From: Aridibacter famidurans
GTDB lineage: Bacteria; Acidobacteriota; Blastocatellia; Pyrinomonadales; Pyrinomonadaceae
DNA: 64,000 bases
Assembly: GCA_024103495.1 (NCBI GenBank)
Contig: JAGFIQ010000138.1
Span: 1-64,000, forward strand
Reading direction: 5' to 3'
Shown here: piece after piece, positions 53,792-61,962 of the stretch
Layout of the letters: each line of letters opens with the position of its first letter
How positions within the stretch are numbered: the stretch's first letter is position 1
The notes under the pieces: generated by a model
Databases searched by the model: none
The model's input: the letters and a program-made list of their open reading frames with translations, nothing else
Told to the model about the DNA's origin: nothing
Program-made: the position numbers and the translations under genes

Positions 53792-54540
53792 CAGGCTTCC
53801 CACTCCTTCAGATCGCCGATCACGTCGTGATTCGTAAGGTCGCTGCGCATAGGCGTCACTGAAACGAATCCCTCTTCGATCGCCTCGAAATCGGTGCCGC
53901 CTTCCGCTAGAAACCCGTTCCGGATCTCTCCGATCCAGTAATACGCCTTTCCCCTCGGGTCGATGTGTTCGGTGATGACGGGACGCGCGTTCTTGAAGCC
54001 CTGCTTGGTGATTTTCACGCCCTTCGGGACGCCTTTCGGGATGTTTACGTTCAGAAGCGTGCCGTTCGGAAGCCCGATCCCAAGCGCCTTTCTGGTCATT
54101 TCGAACGCGACCTTCGCGGATTCCGTGTAGTCGTGATTGCTGTACGCTACAAGGCTGAACGCAAGTCCGGGGACTCCCAGGATCGTGGCTTCGAGCGCGC
54201 CCGCGATCGTGCCGGAATACGTCGCGTCGTCTCCCATGTTCGCTCCCGGGTTGATCCCGGTCGCGCATATGTCGGGTCTCTGGTCTTCGGAAAGGATCTG
54301 ATTGAGGGCGAGCGTGACGCAGTCGGTCGGCGTGCCGTCAACGGTCCAGTGGGTCTCGTCAAGCTGCCTGATCCGAAGGGGCCTTGCGAGCGTGAGGCTG
54401 TGAGAGGCTCCGCTCATCTCCGATTCGGGGGCGACGACGTACACGTCGCCGATCTCGGAGAGCGCCTCTTCGAGCTTGATGATGCCGGCGGAATGATATC
54501 CGTCGTCGTTGGTGATGAGGATCCTTGGCCGTCTTGTCAT
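53791..54540 (-). CDS. surE: 5'/3'-nucleotidase SurE
   Basis: SurE is a metal-dependent phosphatase that hydrolyses nucleoside monophosphates and other phosphate esters. The 249-residue protein starts MTRRPRILITNDDGYHSAG, with the metal-binding NDD. It has PESEMSGASHSLT, VDGTPTDCV and the family-specific SGINxGxN segment (here TGINPGANMGDDATYSGT). An ATG 16 codons upstream is possible but adds residues outside the family, across the terminator of rpsU. The stop overlaps the pcm start. Confidence 0.94.
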   Translation of the reverse strand: MTRRPRILITNDDGYHSAGIIKLEEALSEIGDVYVVAPESEMSGASHSLTLARPLRIRQLDETHWTVDGTPTDCVTLALNQILSEDQRPDICATGINPGANMGDDATYSGTIAGALEATILGVPGLAFSLVAYSNHDYTESAKVAFEMTRKALGIGLPNGTLLNVNIPKGVPKGVKITKQGFKNARPVITEHIDPRGKAYYWIGEIRNGFLAEGGTDFEAIEEGFVSVTPMRSDLTNHDVIGDLKEWEA

Positions 54541-54543
54541 TGC

Positions 54544-54595
54544 AAAAAGATGATGCGTGAAGTGCAGAGTAGATTCAAAGCACGACACGCATCAT
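54544..54595 (-). terminator. Rho-independent terminator of rpsU
   Basis: ATGATGCGTG (54586-54595 on the minus strand) is perfectly complementary to CACGCATCAT (54550-54559), with an inner GTGC/GCAC extension, then TCTTTTT. It ends rpsU and lies directly in front of the surE ATG. Confidence 0.75.
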
Positions 54596-54616
54596 TTGAA
54601 GCTTGTGGTGTGACAA

Positions 54617-54835
54617 TTAACGCCTGTTTCCGAAGCTTCTCATCCGGCGGCGCTTGTTGTTCCGCTTGCGCGCGTTGGCCGATTTTAGCTTGGCCTTCTG
54701 CCCGGGCGGGACAAAATGCTGGTGTTTCTTGTAGTCCTTGATTATCTCCTCGGTCATCACCTTGCGCTTGAACCTGCGCAGCGCCGATTCGATGGACTCG
54801 TTGTAATTAACTGATACGTAAGCCAGGGTTATCAC
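54617..54835 (-). CDS. rpsU: 30S ribosomal protein S21
   Basis: A small basic ribosomal protein that helps base pairing of the mRNA leader with 16S rRNA. The 72-residue product contains the S21 signature ESIESALRRFKRKV followed by a Lys/Arg-rich helix and a basic tail (ARKRNNKRRRMRSF). The GTG at 54835 was used. An AGAGGAG ribosome site ends only one base before it, so the true start may be a little further downstream, for example at the CTG before AYVSVN. A 10-bp-stem terminator follows. Confidence 0.9.
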   Translation of the reverse strand: MITLAYVSVNYNESIESALRRFKRKVMTEEIIKDYKKHQHFVPPGQKAKLKSANARKRNNKRRRMRSFGNRR

Positions 54836-54908
54836 ACTCCTCTTTGCCCGGATTGCCGAAGCGCGGGCAAACTAGAATTGAACTATATTTGGGGCGGAAA
54901 ATCAAACT

Positions 54909-55503
54909 AGTGAATCATGAATCGTAGTTCGTAAATCGTAAATCGTGAATTGTGAATCGTGAAAGAGGCGTTGTCGTTTGCGCCGGTTAGCTGCGGACGT
55001 GACCGCTTGTCTTCAGGGGACAGAGGTCATGAGACTGGCGACCGCGTAGCGGCGGCGGAATGGAGTGATGAGAGATGAGTACTGAGTGCTGACGACCGTG
55101 GGCTGCGTAGTCGCTTCATTATCACCTGCGTCCCGGCTCCGTGGGAGCCAAAAGTCTGTAGCAAGCGGCATCGACCGAATATCCTCAGCCGCGTAGCGGC
55201 GGAAGAATCAGTACCGGGAGCGGTAGCGACCAGCCCATCAGAAGCCGGAGCACCAGCGACGGGCTTAAAGACTTGATGAGGACCGAGTACCGAGTGCTGA
55301 GTGCGGTGATCCCTTTCGGTAGTCCGAGCGTTATGGAGTGCGAGAGTCAGGACTGAGATGAAAGCACCGAGGACTGAGCAAGGTGCTCTCTAGTGACTGG
55401 GTCCCGGCTCCGTAGGAGCCAAATGTCTGTAGCAAGCGGCATCGCCCGAAAATCCTCAGCCGCGTAGCGGCGGACGAATCAGTACCGGGAGCGGTAGCGA
55501 CCG
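54909..55503. repeat. Repeat field: GTGAATCGTGAA words and a 100-bp duplication
   Basis: CGTAAATCGTAAATCGTGAATTGTGAATCGTGA words lie at 54909-54963, echoing those at 17571-17610. A segment of about 100 bp starting TCCCGGCTCCGTGGGAGCC (55131) recurs at 55402 with few changes. It contains the GGAGCC-ATGTCTGTAG-like hairpin and AGCCGCGTAGCGGCGG. Between them, GAGTACTGAGTGCTGA words occur at 55076 and 55280. No gene is supported in 54836-55533. Confidence 0.75.
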
Positions 55504-55533
55504 GTCTTAAGGGTGTAGCTATAATATCGCCAG

Positions 55534-55863
55534 ATGAATAAGGACGAAGAATCGATCACCTATCGCAGGTCTGACATTATTTCAATACTTCGGGATCTGA
55601 ACGAGATCGTGGTTTCGCTCGACCGGATTGGCTCAGAATTCGAAGGGTTGTCTGGCGAGGACGAATACAACAGGCTGGTCGAGGAGTTTCTGACGGAGTG
55701 GAAAGTGATCAATAAGCTCAGTCGGGCCAGAACCTTGTTACAAGACGCTTTCTCATATGATCTGGGGCCGGATGATATGTGTGAACTGGAAAGAGAATTT
55801 AAGGATCTCGAGTACTGGTCGAGGAATGCAACCCGTCCTCGGAACGATGGATCATCGACTTGA
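55534..55863 (+). CDS. Small hypothetical protein
   Basis: A 109-residue acidic, apparently all-helical protein from an ATG. It contains heptad-like helices (DIISILRDLNEIVVSLDRI and WKVINKLSRARTLLQDAF), so it may form a helical bundle or coiled-coil dimer. It has no signal peptide, membrane segment or catalytic motif. I do not recognise the family. It lies between two repeat fields and just before another unknown gene on the same strand. Its base use looks less GC-rich than most neighbours, which might reflect recent acquisition. It could also be an orphan. Confidence 0.6.
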   Translation: MNKDEESITYRRSDIISILRDLNEIVVSLDRIGSEFEGLSGEDEYNRLVEEFLTEWKVINKLSRARTLLQDAFSYDLGPDDMCELEREFKDLEYWSRNATRPRNDGSST

Positions 55864-55930
55864 GTTTTGTCTGCAACTCTCGCAGGCGAGATCTGTTTTC
55901 GATGCGAATCAGTCGGAAAGGAATTCGAAT

Positions 55931-56578
55931 ATGAAAATCACTGTGATCGTCCTGTTATTGTTCGTTTCCGGTGTGTCGTCATTCCCTCAAGAGACCGAGA
56001 TCTCGCGGGACGCGTTCTGGGATGCGAAGCGGGAGGCTCTTGCACAAACTCGCGCATTCGATCGAAGAGTCATGGACAGGACCGAAAGATATGAAAATGG
56101 CGAATTCAGGAATACGGAGCTGTGGCTCTACGAATATTTGTTGCCCGAGCGTAAGCGAGTAGTTAGTGAGATGAGTTTCGGAGGGAGAACCATGCGCACA
56201 GAGCTTGTCGTAATAGGTGAAACGAAATACTGCAAACGGAACGATCAAGATTGGGCCATCTCGACCGGTTCCTGCATTGGAGGAAGTGTTAGCGGCGGGA
56301 AGGGACCAGTAACCGAACGTTATATACGTCAGGAAGAGTCGATAGAAGGGGAAAAACTGAAGCGATATCATAGCCGGACCACTCAAAATGGATGGGACAA
56401 GAAGGACGAGAGAATTTGGTTTTCCGAATCGACATTTTGGGTGGACAAGTCAGGCAGACTTGTAAAGGAAGAAGCGCGGAGGGGTATCGTAGATCCGTTT
56501 TCCTTTGTAAGTCAAAGTTCCACGAGATACGAATACGAGCCTAAAGACCTGGCTATCGAGGCTCCGATCAAGCCCTGA
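55931..56578 (+). CDS. Hypothetical secreted protein
   Basis: A 215-residue product with a signal peptide (MKITVIVLLLFVSGVSS) from the ATG at 55931. The mature part is charged and beta-rich, with TELWLYEYLLPERKRVV, GETKYCKRNDQDWAIS, ERIWFSESTFWVDKSGRLVK and STRYEYEPKDLAIEAPI. That pattern recalls LolA/LppX-like periplasmic folds, but only loosely. It has two cysteines. The frame is open upstream to 55757, overlapping the preceding gene, but the signal peptide sets the start. Function unknown. Confidence 0.65.
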   Translation: MKITVIVLLLFVSGVSSFPQETEISRDAFWDAKREALAQTRAFDRRVMDRTERYENGEFRNTELWLYEYLLPERKRVVSEMSFGGRTMRTELVVIGETKYCKRNDQDWAISTGSCIGGSVSGGKGPVTERYIRQEESIEGEKLKRYHSRTTQNGWDKKDERIWFSESTFWVDKSGRLVKEEARRGIVDPFSFVSQSSTRYEYEPKDLAIEAPIKP

Positions 56579-56599
56579 TGCTTGTTGGGCCGGTGGTGG

Positions 56600-57187
56600 A
56601 ACTCCGGGACCTGATTCGCCCCTCCGGGGCTGGCGTGTGGTTGCCGCCTCACCCCCGGGTTTCGCCTACGGCTCCACCCGGGGCTATCATCCGTCGCCGC
56701 TCCGCGGCGAATACCTCGTCGTCGCAGCGAGGCAGATAAGATTCGGGCGGCTTCGCGCTCTACAGACATTGCGCTCCTACGGAGCGAAAATGACTTGCGA
56801 CCGCCCGATAATGTGATTGCATTTCCCCAGTACTCAGTACTCAGTACTCAGTACTCAGTCCTCACTTACGCTGCGTTGGTGGCGCTCCGGGTACTGATCG
56901 GGTCCCTCACTACCGCTCGGGGTACTGATTTGGCCCTCGATACGGTTCCGGAAACGGACTGTTTCGCCCCTCCGGGGCTGAGGTGTTTTGTTGCGGCCTC
57001 ACCCCGGGTTTCGCCTTCGGCTCCACCCGGGGCTATCCTCCGCCGCCGCTCCGCGGCGATGAACATCGCGCCAATCCAACGTACAACGGGCATCAATCGG
57101 GTATTCCTATTGCTCGTTGTATCTTTCCTTCAGTCCTCAGTCCTCAGTCCTCAGTCCTCAGTCCTCAGTACTCATTACTCATCACTC
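56600..57187. repeat. Repeat field with duplicated palindromic block and ACTCAGT/CCTCAGT arrays
   Basis: A block with CGCCCCTCCGGGGCTG, GGTTTCGCC(T)(A/T)CGGCTCC and CGCCGCTCCGCGGCG occurs at about 56617-56715 and again at about 56970-57062. A hairpin of the TACAGACATTGCGCTCCTAC family is at 56759-56788. GTACTCAGTACTCAGTACTC is at 56828-56859, and five units of TCCTCAG-like words run from 57130 to about 57170. The gap 56579-57275 holds no supported gene. Confidence 0.75.
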
Positions 57188-57226
57188 AAAAAAATCGCCC
57201 CGCGGACTGCTGCTGTCCGCGGGGCG
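57188..57226 (-). terminator. Rho-independent terminator of the radical SAM gene
   Basis: On the minus strand CGCCCCGCGGAC (57215-57226) pairs with GTCCGCGGGGCG (57196-57207) through a 12-bp stem and 7-nt loop, followed by TTTTTTT (after one A). Confidence 0.9.
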
Positions 57227-57275
57227 CGATCAAAGTTCTGTTTGATCGGAGCTGGCCGTTTCCGGCTCAACGCTT

Positions 57276-59279
57276 TTACTTCTTCGAGATGCCGCCGATC
57301 TGCACGAGCTTCTCGCCCTTGATGTTGTTCTTCTCCATCACCATTTGCTGATAGAGCTTGCGCATTTCCTGCATCTCCTCAGCCGCGGTCTTGGGACCTT
57401 CCATCTCGGGCTTGTTCGGGCGCTCGAGGTCGACGGCGTTCAGCACAAGGCTGTGATCCGCAGTCTCAAGCTCGACGTTCTTGTCGCGGGCAAACACTTC
57501 GTGGCGTCCGTGATCCTTGTACCACTGAGCGACCGTAGCGTTCTGGTGCATGTGCTCGATGATGTTCCTCCAGCCGATGCCCGTGTTGTAAGCGCAGAAC
57601 GAGATCTCGCCTTCCTGAGTGCCGTAAGGGATGATGCACATCTCGGTGCGGCGGAAGTCATAGTTGAAGAGGTCTTGGAACCACATTCCCGCGATGAACA
57701 GGAAGTTCCAGGGGTCCTGGCGGCGCTTCTCGATGTCTTCCATCGTCCGCGAGCCGTCGACCTTTCCGTAATCCTTTCCTGAGAGCCCGAACGACTTGTC
57801 GAACTTCTTCAGGATGCCGCCCAGCGTAAGGCTGTTCGGAGCCCCGTACGGGTTGTAGTTCTTCAGGAGCGCGAGGCCCATCATTATGTTCGAGAACCAC
57901 TTGCCGCGGTTCGTGTCGGTGATGTGCTGCATGTCCTTGACCAGTCCCTGAATGTTAAGGAACTGCGGGACCGGAGCCATCTCCTTCGTGTCCTTGTTGA
58001 TCATCACCGCGGTTCCGACGCCGCAGTTCGGGTGGCATCCGCAGGATACCTGGCCCCATTCGGCTTCCGGACCGTGCACGACGTCAGCGAAGTCCGCGAA
58101 CGCGCCCATCAGCGAAAGCGGGAACCAGTCGCGAGTCGGCTCGGTGATCCCGACCTGCTTCTGCACATCCTGGGCGAGGTGAGACAGAGTGTAACGCTGC
58201 TGCAGCCTGCGCTTCTCCGTGATGTGCTCGTCGCGTCCCGTGAACGAGACCGGCTGGAACGAAACGAACGAGATCTTCTTAGGATTCTCAAGCGCGAAAC
58301 GCACGATCGAACCGACCTGGTCGTTGTTGATCCCGTTGACGAGGGTCGTGACGAGGATGATGTCCACGCCAGCCTCGTGCAGGTTGTTTATCGCACGCAG
58401 CTTCACGTCAAACAGGTTTCCGACCTGCCGGTGCGAGTTTGCGTCGTTGCCGATGCCGTCGAACTGAAGGTAAACGAACCTGAGTCCTGCTTCAGCGGCT
58501 TCGCGGCAGAATTCCTTCGATTTCGCGAACTCGATGCCGTTCGTCGCGGCCTGCACCGAGTTGTAGCCGACCTTGCGGGCGTAGCGGATCGCCTCGATGA
58601 AGTGCGGCGAAAGCGTGGGCTCGCCGCCGGAATACTGTACGGACATCTGTCTGCGCGGCTTGATCGAGATGGCGTTGTCGAGGATCTCCTTGACGTCTTC
58701 CATCGAGAGCTCGTGGACGAATCCGACCTGGTTCGCGTCCATGAAGCACGGGTCGCACATCATGTTGCAGCGGTTCGTAAGGTCGACCGTCAGGACCGCG
58801 CCTCGGCCATACTTGATCGTCGAGGATCCGTGGTTGTGGAGCTTCTCGTCGTTGTGGGCACGCATGTCGCGGCCCGGGAAGAGCTCCTCAATGTGCTTAA
58901 GGAACGCCGAATCGATCGCCATAAGGTCTTCGAAATGGCCGTGCTTCGGGCAGTCCTTGATCATCCAGATCTGACCGTCGCGCTCGATGATCTGTGCCTT
59001 GATCTCGCCGACCTTCTCATTAACCAGGATGCCGACATCCTTTTCTCCGCTGAGGATCGACTCGCGAGCCTCGATCACACAGTTCGGGCAAAGCGAATCT
59101 GTCGTCCTCGGGAATCCGAGCGTCGGTTTCGATTTCTGCCAGGACTTAAGGATGGGCTTGTCCGCCCACTTGGGAGTGAACGAGGGGTTAGGCTTGAACT
59201 GGTTGACCGAGCGGATCGCGCCGAACGCGCCCTTCGCTATATAGGTCAGGCCCTTTTCAAAATGCTTGATGGGTCTCAT
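57276..59279 (-). CDS. Radical SAM enzyme of the tetraether/membrane-spanning lipid synthase type
   Basis: A 667-residue radical SAM protein. The cluster motif is CNMMCDPC (C171, C175, C178; CX3CX2C) after LTVDLTNR, with YSGGEPTLS and TNGIEFAK downstream. The N-terminal part has a separate Cys set, CPNC (64-67) and CPKHGHFEDL (C110), and the C-terminal part has CGCHPNC. This order resembles the archaeal MJ0619/Tes enzymes, which join lipid tails to make tetraethers, and their bacterial relatives, which make membrane-spanning diabolic-type lipids. Function is inferred from this likeness, since radical SAM enzymes are diverse. It is single-gene, with its own terminator, and an 8-bp hairpin (59344-59365) lies in the leader. 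Confidence 0.7.
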   Translation of the reverse strand: MRPIKHFEKGLTYIAKGAFGAIRSVNQFKPNPSFTPKWADKPILKSWQKSKPTLGFPRTTDSLCPNCVIEARESILSGEKDVGILVNEKVGEIKAQIIERDGQIWMIKDCPKHGHFEDLMAIDSAFLKHIEELFPGRDMRAHNDEKLHNHGSSTIKYGRGAVLTVDLTNRCNMMCDPCFMDANQVGFVHELSMEDVKEILDNAISIKPRRQMSVQYSGGEPTLSPHFIEAIRYARKVGYNSVQAATNGIEFAKSKEFCREAAEAGLRFVYLQFDGIGNDANSHRQVGNLFDVKLRAINNLHEAGVDIILVTTLVNGINNDQVGSIVRFALENPKKISFVSFQPVSFTGRDEHITEKRRLQQRYTLSHLAQDVQKQVGITEPTRDWFPLSLMGAFADFADVVHGPEAEWGQVSCGCHPNCGVGTAVMINKDTKEMAPVPQFLNIQGLVKDMQHITDTNRGKWFSNIMMGLALLKNYNPYGAPNSLTLGGILKKFDKSFGLSGKDYGKVDGSRTMEDIEKRRQDPWNFLFIAGMWFQDLFNYDFRRTEMCIIPYGTQEGEISFCAYNTGIGWRNIIEHMHQNATVAQWYKDHGRHEVFARDKNVELETADHSLVLNAVDLERPNKPEMEGPKTAAEEMQEMRKLYQQMVMEKNNIKGEKLVQIGGISKK

Positions 59280-60047
59280 AATTTCTTTTCTTCTCCGTAT
59301 CAGAACTTTGTTTTGGATTATGTCCCGGAAACCTGTGCTTCCGCCCGCACTGCAGCAAGTGCGGGGAGCTTATCCTTAATAATTACTGTATTGCGATTTC
59401 TGGAAAGAACTCTTCCGAGACAAGCCTCATCGAGGAGCAAGCCTTGTGCCACGTTCGCCTGCATTTTTAAGTCATTGAAAACACGGCACTTGCCCGACAT
59501 CTTCATTCAGCACTCGATCAATTTGATGTGTACAAGTGACACACCGGTGCGGGCTCGAGAACAAAAGGGACAAGATGACACACGGCGTTTTTGACGATCA
59601 GTCGACGGGCAACAGACTCGAGATCCCAAATTTAAACTACTGCTTAATCTGAATATTCACTTTCCCGGATCCCCTGCAAGTCGTCCCCACATCTAAACGC
59701 TCGAAACACGCTCTGACAAAGGCCGGAAGCCGTATTGGCGCGTGTCTGGAAATGTGGTTCGCATTTCGTTCACATTTAAGCACTAATCTGATAGGTTACT
59801 TGAATGTGCGAAGTCAAAGTGTTGAAAAATAAAATACTTACAAGATTCAAAATACTTCTTTACATATATAAAAGCGGTGTGGTAAATTTCCCTCACCCTC
59901 ACAGGAAAGGCTTAAACACTCGTATCGAGGTTTGCCTTTGAAATCACCAAACGCGTTTCGGGTAATACTGACGCCCGCCCCGGGCTTCAAGCAGTAATTG
60001 GGGAACAAGTAGTTTTATTGGGATCGCCGCGCCTGGGCAATTCACTG
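59280..60047. other. Gene-free interval, AT-rich in part
   Basis: The 768-bp divergent region between the radical SAM and phosphomutase genes. A hairpin CCCGCACT/AGTGCGGG (59344-59365) lies in the minus-strand leader. Bases 59820-59880 are AT-rich, with ACATATATAAA near 59863, a likely location for the phosphomutase promoter, although I cannot fix the boxes. A 62-codon minus-strand frame (59318-59506) has no ribosome site and is not called. Confidence 0.5.
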
Positions 60048-61436
60048 ATGAAAATTCGCTTTGGGACATCCGGCTGGCGAGCGATCATTGCGAATGAATT
60101 CACATTCGCCAACGTCCGGCTGATAACCGAATCGATCTGCAGATATTTGAAAGAAACCGAACCCTCGGCGCAGAGGCTGATAGTAGGGAACGACTCGCGG
60201 TTCATGGGCGAGAAGTTCTCAGAAGTCTCTGCAGAGATCGCTGCCCGAAAGGGATTTGAGGTGCTGGTCTGCACGGGCGAAACGCCCACTCCAGCGATCT
60301 CGCACGCGATCCGGCATTTGGGCGCCGCCGGCGGAATAAACTTCACGGCTTCTCACAATCCGCCCGAGTATCAGGGAATCAAGTTCTCGACGTCGGACGG
60401 TGCTCCGGCATTGCCTGAGGTCACGGGAAGGATCGAAGAGATAATCACAGAGAAACTGCCGCTGGAGGACGCGCCCGGAGGCCAGCAGGGGGAATTGGAC
60501 CCAAAGCCTGATTATCTGGACGACCTTCGCACGAAAGTTAGGTTCGACCTGATATCGGCTGAGTCGATGAGGCTTGCGTTCGATCCTCTGTGGGGAACCG
60601 GCCGGGGATATCTGGACCGGATCCTGAGAGACCACGGAGCGGAAGTGGAAACGCTTCACGACTGGCGCGATGTTACTTTCGGGGGCCTTTCACCGGAACC
60701 CGGTGAAAAGCAGCTGGTGCTGCTCAAGGAGAGGGTCCTGGCTGAGAAGCTGGATCTTGGGCTCGCGACCGACGGCGACGGCGACCGGTTCGGCGTCGTT
60801 GACAGCAACGGTGAGCAGATCACCCCCAATCAGCTGATCGCGCTGTTGGCTGATTACCTTGCGGAAAGCCGGGGATGGAACGAAGGGATCGCCAGGTCGG
60901 TAGCGACATCGCATCTGGTCGACCGGGTCGCAGAATCAAGAGGTCTAGCGATCCACGAAACGCCTGTGGGATTCAAGTTCATAGGCGAATTGATAAACAG
61001 GAACGAGATCATACTTGGCGGAGAAGAATCCGCCGGACTCTCGATAAAAGGCCACTACCCCGAGAAGGACGGACTTCTTGCCTGTCTTCTCGCTGCCGAG
61101 GCGGTCGCCGCTCGCGGGGCCAGCCTCACTGAACAGTTGAACGAGCTGACCGCCAGGGTCGGCAAACTCCACTCGGGCCGCATAGGTGTGAAACTTACGC
61201 CCGAGATCGCAGAAACACTCCCTGAAATACTCGCCAGGGAGCCCGCCGACATAGGCGGACGCAAAGTTGAAAACCTGAACCGAATGGACGGCGTGAAGTT
61301 CCTCTTCGAGGACGGCACCTGGATGCTGATGAGGCCCTCGGGCACCGAGCCTCTCGTGAGGATTTACGCCGAATCCGAAAACGAAGCCGATCTGGAGGCA
61401 TTACTTGAGCAAGGCCGGAACTACTTACTTGGATAG
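60048..61436 (+). CDS. Phosphoglucomutase/phosphomannomutase family enzyme
   Basis: An alpha-D-phosphohexomutase moving phosphate between C1 and C6 of a hexose phosphate. The 462-residue protein begins MKIRFGTSGWRA at the ATG at 60048. A start ten codons upstream is outside the family. The phosphoserine is S102 in FTASHNPPEYQG, the metal loop is DGDGDRFGVVD, the sugar loop GGEESAG and the phosphate loop RPSGTEPLVRIYAE. All are intact. The substrate (glucose, mannose or glucosamine) cannot be assigned; the motifs fit the PGM/PMM group near cyanobacterial-type enzymes. The 3' end overlaps the next gene by 32 bases. Confidence 0.92.
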   Translation: MKIRFGTSGWRAIIANEFTFANVRLITESICRYLKETEPSAQRLIVGNDSRFMGEKFSEVSAEIAARKGFEVLVCTGETPTPAISHAIRHLGAAGGINFTASHNPPEYQGIKFSTSDGAPALPEVTGRIEEIITEKLPLEDAPGGQQGELDPKPDYLDDLRTKVRFDLISAESMRLAFDPLWGTGRGYLDRILRDHGAEVETLHDWRDVTFGGLSPEPGEKQLVLLKERVLAEKLDLGLATDGDGDRFGVVDSNGEQITPNQLIALLADYLAESRGWNEGIARSVATSHLVDRVAESRGLAIHETPVGFKFIGELINRNEIILGGEESAGLSIKGHYPEKDGLLACLLAAEAVAARGASLTEQLNELTARVGKLHSGRIGVKLTPEIAETLPEILAREPADIGGRKVENLNRMDGVKFLFEDGTWMLMRPSGTEPLVRIYAESENEADLEALLEQGRNYLLG

Positions 61437-61764
61437 ATACCCCGCGCGTGCAAAGAGCGTGAAGAAGCGCGGCGCGGCGTCAAAGTCCCGCACCTTGACA
61501 ACCCGCTGGATGGCGCTCGGCGTCGTGGCTTGCACGATGTTGGTGCTGTGCTTCGCCGTCAACATAAGGGCTTACGTGGAAATGAACCGGCAGGCCCTCG
61601 AATACAGAAAACTTAACACTGAGATACAGCAGATCAACTCGATGAACGTTGTACTTCAGGAGGAGATAGAGAATCTGAAGGGCGACCCGAAGACGATCGA
61701 ACGAGAAGCCAGAAAGATCGGAATGAGCCGCCCGAATGAACGAATCCTAGTGCCGATGAACTGA
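61405..61764 (+). CDS. FtsB/DivIC-like septum formation protein
   Basis: A small bitopic protein of up to 119 residues. After a basic cytoplasmic segment, a membrane helix (about 36-54, LGVVACTMLVLCFAV) leads into a coiled coil (about 60-90; LNTEIQQINSMNVVLQEEIENL). It ends with DPKTIEREARKIGMSRPNE, the hallmark of the FtsB/DivIC family. These proteins join FtsL and FtsQ/DivIB at the division site. A TTG at 61405 was used, overlapping the mutase end. A later TTG at 61429 is possible, and neither is well supported. No other division gene is adjacent. Confidence 0.82.
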   Translation: MSKAGTTYLDRYPARAKSVKKRGAASKSRTLTTRWMALGVVACTMLVLCFAVNIRAYVEMNRQALEYRKLNTEIQQINSMNVVLQEEIENLKGDPKTIEREARKIGMSRPNERILVPMN

Positions 61765-61868
61765 ATAGTTGCGGAGTATTTGCTCATCAGCACGTTTACC
61801 CTGCCCGCTTAATCCGCCTTTTGCCTAGCCACTCCGCTTTGCCTACAGCTAACCCTTCCGCCAATCTT

Positions 61869-61908
61869 GTGGCAAATGTTTCCCGAACATTTGCCACATC
61901 ACCTTTTT
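61869..61908 (+). terminator. Terminator-like hairpin after the FtsB-like gene
   Basis: GTGGCAAATGTT (61869-61880) is perfectly complementary to AACATTTGCCAC (61886-61897) around TCCCG. TTTTT starts six bases later. The strong stem fits a terminator, though the T run is displaced. Confidence 0.6.
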
Positions 61909-61962
61909 AAACACGGAATCGCCCGGTTTGCCTCTTCGCCCCTGTGTTCTAGAATTTCAAGG

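Noticed and set aside
53792..54268. Upstream extension of the pcm reading frame
   Set aside because: It lies over surE in another frame; Pcm similarity begins after the ATG at 53791.
59318..59506. 62-codon minus-strand frame upstream of the radical SAM gene
   Set aside because: No ribosome site or similarity, and a hairpin of the leader lies in it.
57924..59594. Plus-strand frame of 556 codons
   Set aside because: Antisense to the radical SAM gene, with no recognisable domain.
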